From: Gemmatimonadota bacterium
GTDB lineage: Bacteria; Gemmatimonadota; Gemmatimonadetes; Gemmatimonadales; Gemmatimonadaceae
Assembly (NCBI GenBank): GCA_028287225.1
Contig: JAQBPZ010000285.1
Span: 1-7,930, forward strand
Direction: 5' to 3'
DNA: 7,930 nucleotides
Below, piece by piece: positions 1-6,073 of this stretch (positions are counted from its first letter, which is position 1; every line of letters starts with the position of its first letter). The position numbers and the translations under genes were made by a program. Under the pieces are notes generated by a model. The model searched no databases. It saw only the letters and a program-made list of their open reading frames with translations, and had not been told where the DNA came from.

Positions 1-720
1 ACCGTGGGATTGCTCGCCACCCTCCACTTTGCGCCTACCGAACGCGCACGCCAGAACCTGGTGCGTGAGGGCGTCCCCCCGGAGAGCATCTGGCTCACCG
101 GCAACACCATCGTGGACGCGCTGCGGCACCTGCGCGCCGAGGCGGCGCGGACGGAGGCCGTGCGCGCGATGGACTTCAGCGGGTCTCGCGTGCTCCTCGT
201 GACCGCGCACCGTCGTGAGAACCAGGGGCAGCCGCTCCGGAACATCTGCGCCGCGGTGCGCGACGTGGTCGCCCGCTTCACCGACGTGCAGGTGCTCTTC
301 CCCGTGCACCCGAGTCCCGCCGTGCATGCAACGGTGCATGCCGAGCTGCGCGACGAGCCGAGGGTGCACCTGACCGGGCCGCTGCCGTACGACGACCTGC
401 TCCACGTGCTGCGCCACTGCGAGATGGTGCTCACCGACTCGGGCGGCATCCAGGAGGAGGCGCCCGCCTTCGACTGTCCGGTGCTCGTGCTGCGCGACGT
501 CACCGAGCGTCCCGAGGTGGCCGAGTCCGGCGCCGGCGCGCTCGTGGGCACCAGCCGCGCCTCCATCGTGGGCCACGTCACGCGGCTGCTCACCGACGAC
601 GCGGCCTATGCGGCCATGGCGGCGGCACCCAACCCCTTCGGCGACGGCTTCGCCGCCGAGCGCATCGTGGACGTCATCGCGCAGCGGTTCGACCACCAGG
701 TCGCGCTGCGCGCCGTATGA
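1..720 (+). CDS. wecB: UDP-N-acetylglucosamine 2-epimerase (non-hydrolysing), 5'-truncated by the window edge
   Basis: This cytoplasmic enzyme interconverts UDP-GlcNAc and UDP-ManNAc, supplying an activated sugar for surface glycans. The reading frame is open from base 1, and the first residues (TVGLLATLHFAPTERARQNL) match the middle of WecB proteins, so the GTG at 4 is not a true start. About 239 C-terminal residues are present of a usual 370-390. Visible family motifs are HRREN at 208-222 (the catalytic-site histidine/arginine segment), HPSP near 307-318, DSGGIQEE at 436-459 (nucleotide binding) and RDVTERPE at 493-516. The N-terminal Rossmann half with the acidic catalytic residues lies outside the window. 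The stop is TGA 718-720. The next gene starts about 89 bases later on the same strand, so they are probably co-transcribed. Family assignment is firm. Whether it serves enterobacterial-antigen-like, capsule or other glycan synthesis is not shown. Confidence 0.95.
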   Translation, partial: TVGLLATLHFAPTERARQNLVREGVPPESIWLTGNTIVDALRHLRAEAARTEAVRAMDFSGSRVLLVTAHRRENQGQPLRNICAAVRDVVARFTDVQVLFPVHPSPAVHATVHAELRDEPRVHLTGPLPYDDLLHVLRHCEMVLTDSGGIQEEAPAFDCPVLVLRDVTERPEVAESGAGALVGTSRASIVGHVTRLLTDDAAYAAMAAAPNPFGDGFAAERIVDVIAQRFDHQVALRAV

Positions 721-808
721 TCGCCATCGTCGGCCCGTTGCGCGGCGTCCCGTGCCCGCCCTGAGGGTGTCGCGGCCGGTCGACCCCGAGGCGAGGCGCC
801 GCGAGGCG

Positions 809-1594
809 ATGAGCCGGGTGCGATCGACGGGCGCTCAGGGTGGCCGCATCGATCCGCACCGCGCCATCGCGACCATCGACCTCCACCGGCGCGACGTGAT
901 CCTCGCCGCCGCGTGCTTCGCCGTCGCCACGCTGCTGTACGCGCTGGCGCTGCCCTGGCTCGGCCGCCTCTGGACCGCGGCGTTCGAGGCGCTGTCCGCG
1001 CCCCTCGGCATGGGGGGGGCCGTCGGCCAGCGCGTGACGAGCATCGCGTCGCTCACGCAGGTTGCCGTGCCGTACTTCGTGGCGCAGGCCAGTGCGCCCA
1101 GCCGGACCGAGTGGTGGATCACGCTGGTGGTCACCGTGGTGGTGGTGCTGTGCACCATCCCGATGCGCTCCCGGACCCTGCCGCTCGCGTATGCGCTCCG
1201 CTTCGCCGCGGCGATCCAGGCCACCGCACTGCTGTTCTTCGCCGTGGCGCCGGCGCGGTTCCCGTACGACCTCGCGGGGTACGTCAGCGGCATGATGCTC
1301 GTGGGCGCCATGCTGATCGGCATCGTGCCGCTCGTGCTCGCGCTCACCTTCTACCTGATCGACGTCGGCTGGACGCGCAAGGTGGCGCTGACCGTGCTGG
1401 TCATGACGCACCTCGCGGTGCTCGTGCCGCTGCAGTACGCGCTGCAATCCGTGGTCATCGTGCACGCGTCGCTCATCGTGCTGCCGCTCTGCTTCGTGAT
1501 GTTCGGCCTGCTCCCCGAGATCATGGTGCTCGTCGCGCTCTTCGGCTGGGGGATGAGCTGGCGGCCGGGACGCGCGCGGGGAACGCGGCAGTGA
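809..1594 (+). CDS. Polytopic inner-membrane protein of the glycan operon, family unrecognised
   Basis: I do not recognise this family. From the ATG at 809 the protein has 261 residues. Hydrophobic segments lie at about residues 30-50, 103-119, 126-148, 158-184, 192-210, 214-235 and 237-250, so six or seven membrane passes are likely. There is a hydrophilic to amphipathic stretch at about 52-100 after the first segment and a basic C-terminal tail (RPGRARGTRQ). No catalytic motif is evident, and I could not find the Cys/Arg/His pattern of exosortases. The start is uncertain. ATG 809 has GAGG at 793-796 with a 12-base gap, while in-frame GTGs at 752 and 767 are also possible; the frame continues open upstream only as a shadow of wecB. 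Its stop overlaps the glycosyltransferase start (GTGA, 1591-1594), so it is very likely made together with that enzyme and may be a synthase partner, export channel or flippase-like subunit. That role is inference. Confidence 0.82.
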   Translation: MSRVRSTGAQGGRIDPHRAIATIDLHRRDVILAAACFAVATLLYALALPWLGRLWTAAFEALSAPLGMGGAVGQRVTSIASLTQVAVPYFVAQASAPSRTEWWITLVVTVVVVLCTIPMRSRTLPLAYALRFAAAIQATALLFFAVAPARFPYDLAGYVSGMMLVGAMLIGIVPLVLALTFYLIDVGWTRKVALTVLVMTHLAVLVPLQYALQSVVIVHASLIVLPLCFVMFGLLPEIMVLVALFGWGMSWRPGRARGTRQ

Positions 1595-2868
1595 GCCTCT
1601 TCCTCGCCATCTGCTCGTGGGCGCTCTCCGCGATCGTAGTAGTGCTCTGCATCTATACCGTGCGGCACTACGTGTTCACGGTGAACCGCCTGTTCGGCCG
1701 GCAGCGCCACCCGTACGTGGACGTGGAGCTCGCGCGCTGGCCGCACATCACGGTCTGCATCGCGGCGCACAACGAGGAGATGGTGGTGGCGCACGCCATC
1801 GACGCGCTGCTCGCCGGGGACTATCCGCGCGACCGGATGACGATCATCCCGCTCGACGACCGCTCCACCGACCGCACGGCCGAGATCCTCGACAACTACT
1901 CCGCCTTCTATCCCACGCTGGTGCGGCCCATCCACCGCACGGACGGCAAGCCGGGCAAGGCTGCCGCGCTGCAGGACGCGATGCCGCACGTGCGCGGCGA
2001 GATCCTCATCGTGTTCGACGCCGACTACCTGCCCGGCAAGTCGCTGCTGCGGCAGCTCGTCGCGCCGTTCTTCGATCCGCAGGTGGGTGCCGTGATGGGC
2101 CGCGTGGTGCCGCTGAACGTGGGGACGAACCTCCTCACGCGCATGCTGGACCTGGAGCGTTCGGCGGGCTATCAGGTGGACCAGCAGGCGCGCATGAACC
2201 TGCGGCTCGTGCCGCAGTACGGCGGCACCGTGGGCGGCGTGCGCGTGCGCGCGCTGGAGAACTGCGGCGGCTGGCGCAGCGACACGCTGACCGAAGACAC
2301 CGACCTCACGTACCGGCTGCTGCTGTGCGGATGGGAGACCGTCTACCAGAACCGGAGCGAGTGCTACGAGGAGGTGCCCGAGCAGTGGCCGGTGCGCATC
2401 CGCCAGATCACCCGGTGGAGCGATGGCCACAACCAGGCGCTGCGCGACTATGCGCTCTCCGTGCTGCGCGACGGCTTCCTGAACTTCTGGCAGCGCCTCG
2501 ACGGCTTCCTGCTGCTCGGCGTGTACGCCGTGGCGAGCATGACCCTGCTCGGCTGGGTGCTCACGCTCATCCTCTGGTACGGGGGGCGCAGTGTCGCGGG
2601 CTTCTCGGCCATCCTGCTCGTGGCGTCGTACAACACCATGGGCAACTTCGCGTCGTTCTTCGAGGTCGCCGCGGCGGCGCGGCTCGACGGCTACCAGGGG
2701 CGCGTGCGCCTGCTCCCGTTCCTCCTGCTGGGGTACCTCGTGACGCTCATCGCGGTCCTGCGCGGGCTGCTGCCCGGCCGTCGCACGCGCGACGGCGATG
2801 GCGGGCGCGGCGTGGTGTGGCACAAGACGCTGCGCTACCGCCCCGAGGAGGCGGTGACGGGGACGTGA
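1591..2868 (+). CDS. Processive membrane glycosyltransferase, family GT2 (cellulose/PNAG/hyaluronan synthase-like)
   Basis: This 425-residue protein probably polymerises a beta-linked polysaccharide from a UDP-sugar at the inner membrane and may thread it outwards. One N-terminal membrane segment (residues 3-24) is followed by a cytoplasmic GT-A domain with all the processive GT2 signatures: AHNEE at 59-63, DDRSTD at 89-94, the metal-binding DAD at 143-145, TED (general base) at 234-236, and QITRW (the QxxRW motif) at 272-276. Three further hydrophobic segments follow at about 304-330, 335-356 and 374-394. Length and layout resemble NodC or IcaA/PgaC rather than the much longer BcsA, and there is no PilZ domain. 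The GTG start overlaps the previous stop as GTGA, with GGGGAA at 1578-1583 as a ribosome site. The stop in turn overlaps the next start. The sugar is unknown; the upstream 2-epimerase makes GlcNAc or ManNAc attractive. Confidence 0.93.
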   Translation: MSLFLAICSWALSAIVVVLCIYTVRHYVFTVNRLFGRQRHPYVDVELARWPHITVCIAAHNEEMVVAHAIDALLAGDYPRDRMTIIPLDDRSTDRTAEILDNYSAFYPTLVRPIHRTDGKPGKAAALQDAMPHVRGEILIVFDADYLPGKSLLRQLVAPFFDPQVGAVMGRVVPLNVGTNLLTRMLDLERSAGYQVDQQARMNLRLVPQYGGTVGGVRVRALENCGGWRSDTLTEDTDLTYRLLLCGWETVYQNRSECYEEVPEQWPVRIRQITRWSDGHNQALRDYALSVLRDGFLNFWQRLDGFLLLGVYAVASMTLLGWVLTLILWYGGRSVAGFSAILLVASYNTMGNFASFFEVAAAARLDGYQGRVRLLPFLLLGYLVTLIAVLRGLLPGRRTRDGDGGRGVVWHKTLRYRPEEAVTGT

Positions 2869-4025
2869 GCACGCCGCTCGCCGTCCTGCTCCTCGCCCTG
2901 GTCACCATCGGCTGGTTCACGCTGGCGCTGCTGCCCGCGCTCGGGGAGCTGTTCGGCCGCGGCGACGTGGAGCCGCTCCAGCTTCGGCGCGGTGGCGGCG
3001 ACGTGCGGCACTTCGCTCTCGGCTTCCAGCGCTTCGTCGACGCCGAGCTGGCAGCTCTCGCGAGCAGCGCCGAGCGCGTGCCCGCGACGGGGCACGCCGT
3101 GACGCTGCGCGACGGGGAGCCCGCGTGGCACCTGCCCGCGCGCCACGCCGCCATCGGGCTGCCGCTCCGGCTCATGCCGCCCGATGCGCTCACGACGCAC
3201 GTCGTGCTGAGCGAGGAGGAGCTGTCGGTGCCGAACGACTGCTCGCTGCTGAAGGAGCTGTACGTGGCGCGCGACCTGCGCGGCGGCAACGACTGCTTCT
3301 ATCGCGCCGTCCTGGCGCGCGGCCATGCCTCCCTCGGCGCGCGATCCGGGGTGCTGCGCTGGATCGACGCCGGCGAGGTCCTGATCGTCGGCGAGGGCTC
3401 CGTGCTGTACGGGCGCGCCTCGGCCACGCTGGAGATGCGGCTGTACGACGGCGTGAGCTTCCAGCGCGTGGCGTCGCCACGGATCAGCTTCGGCACTCCC
3501 GGCGGCGCGCGCATGGCCACGCCGCCCCAGGGCCTCGCCAGGATCACCCCCGACTCCGCGCTCGTGCCGCTGGAGCCGCCGGCGGGGGTGAGCGAATCGT
3601 TCGGGCGGTGGATGGTGGAGGGGGACTTCGAGGTGCCGGCGGCCACCCGCGTGCCGGCCGACCTCGTGGTCACCGGCACCCTTCGCGTGGGTGCCGGCGC
3701 ACGGCTCGGCGGTGCCGTGAAGAGCGCGGTCATCGAGGCCGCGCCCGGCGTGATCTGGGACGGCGCGATCGTGGCGACCACGCGACTCGAGCTCGGCGCG
3801 GGGAGCGCCGTCGCCGGTCCGATCGTGGTGGAGGGCGCCGCGATCATCGGCGCGGCGTCGCGCATCGGCACCGTCGCCGACCCCACGACGATCAGCGCGG
3901 TGACGGTGCAGGTGGGGCGCGGCTCGGTGGTCTACGGCGAAGTCTGGGCGCGCGAGTCCGGCGAGGTGGAGGGCGCACCGATGCGGCGCATGCTCTCGTC
4001 GGGCGGGTGGGAGACGATCACCTGA
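2865..4025 (+). CDS. Membrane-anchored bactofilin-like (polymer-forming cytoskeletal family) beta-helix protein
   Basis: This is a 386-residue protein with one N-terminal membrane segment (about residues 4-26) and a long soluble part. Residues about 250-365 form short repeats rich in Gly, Val, Ile and Ala with regularly spaced turns (such as VTGTLRVGAGARLGGAV and IVVEGAAIIGAASRIG), typical of the right-handed beta-helix of bactofilins. A second, weaker block at about 118-205 also looks beta-helical and contains two cysteines (126 and 144). Classical bactofilins are about 100-200 residues and cytoplasmic, so the long extra domain and fixed anchor are unusual. The GTG start at 2865 overlaps the GT2 stop as GTGA; GAGGAG at 2845-2850 lies 14 bases upstream, consistent with re-initiation. 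A scaffold that positions or organises the glycosyltransferase is a reasonable inference. A carbohydrate-binding or carbohydrate-modifying beta-helix is the alternative. Confidence 0.8.
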   Translation: MSTPLAVLLLALVTIGWFTLALLPALGELFGRGDVEPLQLRRGGGDVRHFALGFQRFVDAELAALASSAERVPATGHAVTLRDGEPAWHLPARHAAIGLPLRLMPPDALTTHVVLSEEELSVPNDCSLLKELYVARDLRGGNDCFYRAVLARGHASLGARSGVLRWIDAGEVLIVGEGSVLYGRASATLEMRLYDGVSFQRVASPRISFGTPGGARMATPPQGLARITPDSALVPLEPPAGVSESFGRWMVEGDFEVPAATRVPADLVVTGTLRVGAGARLGGAVKSAVIEAAPGVIWDGAIVATTRLELGAGSAVAGPIVVEGAAIIGAASRIGTVADPTTISAVTVQVGRGSVVYGEVWARESGEVEGAPMRRMLSSGGWETIT

Positions 4026-4033
4026 CGACGCGT

Positions 4034-4056
4034 GCCTGGTGCCTGGTGCCTGGTGC
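4034..4056 (+). repeat. Heptamer tandem repeat (GCCTGGT x3)
   Basis: Three perfect copies of GCCTGGT followed by GC lie just after the operon stop codon. The complementary unit ACCAGGC occurs twice on the opposite arm, at 4256-4269. The copy-number difference (three against two) looks like replication slippage inside a larger inverted repeat. Confidence 0.9.
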
Positions 4057-4271
4057 GTACGCGAATCGAGAGAACCTTCGGAGCGAATTCCCCGGATTGC
4101 TTCACCCAGGACGAGAGCTCCACTCCCAAGCCTTTTGAATGATGGTGGACTGACGACGGGCCGGTATCTCTGGGCGAGATGCCGGCCCGTCGTCATCCAT
4201 CACTTCCAGAGAGTCGCGAAATTCGCTCCGAAGGTTCGCGGAAATTCGCGTACGCACCAGGCACCAGGCAC
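4039..4271. repeat. Nested imperfect palindrome, possible MITE/REP-like element
   Basis: Three inverted-repeat tiers share one centre. The outer arms, 4039-4066 and 4244-4271, are perfect complements over 28 bases. The middle arms, 4072-4089 and 4220-4237, are perfect over 18 bases, separated from the outer pair by only 5 and 6 unpaired bases. The innermost arms are the 4152-4194 hairpin. Between middle and inner tiers about 62 and 25 bases do not pair well. The element begins 13 bases after the operon stop and ends 48 bases before the convergent hydrolase stop. It encodes no convincing protein, and I see no clear target-site duplication. Whether it is a repeat family, a transcription terminator or both cannot be settled from one copy. 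Confidence 0.85.
4152..4194. terminator. Strong GC-rich hairpin, candidate two-way terminator
   Basis: An 18-base stem (4152-4169 with 4177-4194) with one G/T mismatch position encloses a 7-base loop, CTGGGCG. The first 13 pairs, GACGACGGGCCGG against its complement, are perfect. GATGG at 4141-4145 and CCATC at 4197-4201 could extend it past an internal loop. There is no run of T on either side, so it is not a textbook Rho-independent terminator. Its place between two convergent genes still suggests that it stops or protects both transcripts. Confidence 0.6.
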
Positions 4272-4291
4272 GCACCGGGCAAGCGCCGAAC

Positions 4292-4303
4292 GCGCGTACG
4301 CGC
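4292..4303. repeat. 12-base perfect palindrome GCGCGTACGCGC
   Basis: A self-complementary 12-mer lies between the nested palindrome and the hydrolase stop codon. Its core GCGTACGC also echoes the GCGTACGCG segment in the palindrome's outer arms. It may be a decayed extra piece of the same repeat. No function can be assigned. Confidence 0.6.
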
Positions 4304-4319
4304 CAAGCACGCGCAGCAA

Positions 4320-5759
4320 TCAGCGCGACGTCGTGTGCTGGGTGATCCACGTGGTGATCAGCTCGAGCACCGAGGGGGCGATCGTCTCCTCGATCTTCTC
4401 GTATTCGCCGGGGCTGCCGGTGGTGGCCGTCTGGAAGAGGTGGTTGAGACCCGGCAGCGCCATCACGCGATAGTCGCGGTTGCCCGCCGCCTTGAGGGCG
4501 GCGTCGATCTCCGCGAGGTCCGCCGTGGCCGGCACCTGCATGTCGAGCGCGCCATTGAGCGCGAGCACCGGCACCGTCACGCGTCGCAGCGTGGGGCGGG
4601 GGTCGTACTCCAGGAACGACCGCATCCAGGGGGAGAGGAGCTGCGGCACGCCGACGTCGAACGCCTTCTGCGCGGCGGCGCGCTGGTCGGCGGGCAGGCT
4701 GTCGGTCAGGCGCCGGAACGCGGCGCGCGCACGGGCGTCGGCATCGGCCGAGTCCTTCGCGCCGCGAATGGCGGCGAAGAGGAGGCCGTTGCTGGCGGCG
4801 GCCTGCGCGGCCTGCGACGCCGGCATCCCGTTGGCCATCATGATGGCCCGCTGCTGGAGCACGAGGATCGAGTCGCCCGGCAGGCCCGGCCCGGCGAGCA
4901 TCACGATGAACGCGACGTCGCGATCGCGCGCCGCGACCATCGGGGCAATCAGCCCGCCCTCGCTGTGGCCGATGATGCCGACCTGCTTCTTCGCGATCTC
5001 GGGGCGCGCGCCGAGGAAGTGCAGCGCGGCCTGGGCGTCATCGGCGAAGTCGGCGCTCGTGCCCTGCCGGAAGTTGCCGGTGGACATCGCGGTGCCGCGG
5101 TCGTCGTACCGGAGCGACGCGATGCCGTGGCGCGCGAGGTAGTCCGCGATCACCAGGAAGGGCCGGTGTCCGAGCAGCATCTCGTCGCGATCCTGCGGCC
5201 CCGAGCCGGTGACCAACACCACGGCGGGGAAGGGGCCGGCGCCGGCGGGGAGGGTGAGGGTGCCGGCGAGGGTGACGCCGGGCACGGACTGCACCGTCAC
5301 GTTCTCCGTGCGATACGGGAAGGGCGGCTTCGGGTTCTGGGGACGCGCCGGCGCCTTGCCCGCCGCGAGTGCCGCCACTCGCCCGAAGGCGAGCGGGAGG
5401 GTGCCCGGCCCCTGCCTGAAGGTGCCGCGCAGCGAGTCGCCCGCGAGCACGCCGACGTAGTGCACCTGGAGCTGTGCGACGTCGAAGACCAGGGTGTCGC
5501 CGCTGGTCGAGACCACGGCGGGGATCTTCCCGTTGCCCTGGTCGATGCTCGTCAGCTCCCCGGTCACGGCGCCCGCCGGCGTGCGCGTGATGGCGAGCCC
5601 GAGCCGGAGGGTGCTCACCCCGGTGTTGAGCGTGCCCTGCCAGGTGCCGGCGAAGCGATCGGCCGCGGCCGGCTGCTGCGCGCCGAGCGCCGCCCCGGAG
5701 AGGATGGCGGCGGTGGCGACTGCCACCGCGGCGGTGGCGCGGAGAACGGCGGAACGCAT
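4320..5759 (-). CDS. Exported alpha/beta hydrolase (serine esterase or aminopeptidase-like)
   Basis: This 479-residue protein is probably secreted to the periplasm. Residues 1-27 form a signal peptide: basic start, Ala-rich core, likely cleavage after the GAALGA region. Residues about 36-126 form a small beta-rich domain (FAGTWQGTL ... LRGTFRQG), common ahead of this hydrolase type. The alpha/beta hydrolase domain covers about 150-475. It has the family signatures GSGPQDRDE (185-193) and RYDDRG (217-222), the nucleophile elbow GHSEGG with Ser266, an acid at Asp406 (LNGALDMQVP) and His440 (GLNHLF), so the triad is intact. Ester or peptide-bond hydrolysis is likely, but the substrate is unknown. 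The ATG start has GGGAG six bases upstream on the minus strand. The gene is convergent with the glycan operon and stands alone. No frameshift or missing core motif is seen. Confidence 0.93.
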   Translation of the reverse strand: MRSAVLRATAAVAVATAAILSGAALGAQQPAAADRFAGTWQGTLNTGVSTLRLGLAITRTPAGAVTGELTSIDQGNGKIPAVVSTSGDTLVFDVAQLQVHYVGVLAGDSLRGTFRQGPGTLPLAFGRVAALAAGKAPARPQNPKPPFPYRTENVTVQSVPGVTLAGTLTLPAGAGPFPAVVLVTGSGPQDRDEMLLGHRPFLVIADYLARHGIASLRYDDRGTAMSTGNFRQGTSADFADDAQAALHFLGARPEIAKKQVGIIGHSEGGLIAPMVAARDRDVAFIVMLAGPGLPGDSILVLQQRAIMMANGMPASQAAQAAASNGLLFAAIRGAKDSADADARARAAFRRLTDSLPADQRAAAQKAFDVGVPQLLSPWMRSFLEYDPRPTLRRVTVPVLALNGALDMQVPATADLAEIDAALKAAGNRDYRVMALPGLNHLFQTATTGSPGEYEKIEETIAPSVLELITTWITQHTTSR

Positions 5760-5872
5760 CGTGGGCTCCCTCGAAGGATGTGCGGTCGGCGAGCGGCCTG
5801 CTGGCTCGGCCCACCTGGAAGATGCGGTCCCTACGCGCGGGGTGGGAAGGCGGTGTCGGGCCGGGGCGTGGC

Positions 5873-5901
5873 TTGTGTGGGGTGCGGCGCTGGACTAGGT
5901 T
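5873..5901 (+). promoter_or_regulatory. Candidate sigma70-type promoter for tRNA-Pro
   Basis: TTGTGT (5873-5878) and TAGGTT (5896-5901) are separated by 17 bases and end about 30 bases before the tRNA. Both boxes match consensus only in part, but the spacing and position are right. The rest of 5760-5931 holds the ribosome site of the minus-strand hydrolase and nothing else I can identify. Confidence 0.4.
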
Positions 5902-5931
5902 TTGGGACTGCCCGCTGGCTGGTAGAGCGGA

Positions 5932-6005
5932 CGGGACGTAGCGCAGCCCGGTAGCGCACCTGAATGGGGTTCAGGGGGTCGCGGGTTCAAATCCCGCCGT
6001 CCCGA
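5932..6005 (+). tRNA. tRNA-Pro (anticodon GGG)
   Basis: A full cloverleaf is visible. The acceptor CGGGACG (5932-5938) pairs with CGTCCCG (5998-6004), and the discriminator is A6005. T8 and A9 are present. The D stem is GCGC/GCGC around AGCCCGGTA. The anticodon stem CCTGA/TCAGG carries loop ATGGGGT, which places anticodon GGG at 5966-5968. A five-base variable loop follows, then T stem GCGGG/CCCGC with loop TTCAAAT. The first pair C1-G72, A73 and G35/G36 are the known proline identity elements. CCA is not encoded; TTT follows the discriminator. The tRNA reads CCC codons, and by wobble CCU. The adjacent integrase suggests that the 3' half is also an integration target. Confidence 0.97.
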
Positions 6006-6014
6006 TTTCCAAGT

Positions 6015-6049
6015 GAAGGCCCTGCAACGCTTTGCGTTGTGGGGCTTTC
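6015..6049 (+). terminator. Hairpin terminator downstream of tRNA-Pro
   Basis: A 16-base stem with three G-T wobble positions (6015-6030 with 6034-6049) closes a TTT loop and runs into a modestly T-rich stretch (CTTTCCTCGTTT) on the plus strand. It starts nine bases after the tRNA, as expected for tRNA transcript termination. It could also stop the convergent integrase transcript, but that side lacks a T tract. Confidence 0.7.
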
Positions 6050-6073
6050 CTCGTTTGCGCGGGCAGGTGTGAG

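Noticed and set aside
608..808. Earlier start for the membrane protein at ATG 608.
   Set aside because: Bases 608-720 code for the epimerase in another frame, and the extra residues are Arg/Ser/Pro-rich shadow sequence.
2835..4196. Long minus-strand open frames across the bactofilin-like gene.
   Set aside because: Their products are His/Arg/Ala-rich with no domain, whereas the plus frame has a membrane anchor, beta-helix repeats and a start coupled to the GT2 gene.
4034..4269. The heptamer repeats as a CRISPR array.
   Set aside because: Units are seven bases long, adjacent without spacers, and in inverted arms, with no cas genes nearby.
5916..5930. TGGCTGGTAGAGCGG just before the tRNA looks like a tRNA D arm.
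   Set aside because: No acceptor, anticodon or T arm accompanies it, so a second or duplicated tRNA is not supported.
4179..5954. A 591-codon open frame on the plus strand.
   Set aside because: It is antisense to the hydrolase gene, which has a signal peptide and full catalytic motifs. The plus-strand product is low-complexity and rich in Arg, Gly and His, as expected for a shadow frame in high-GC DNA.
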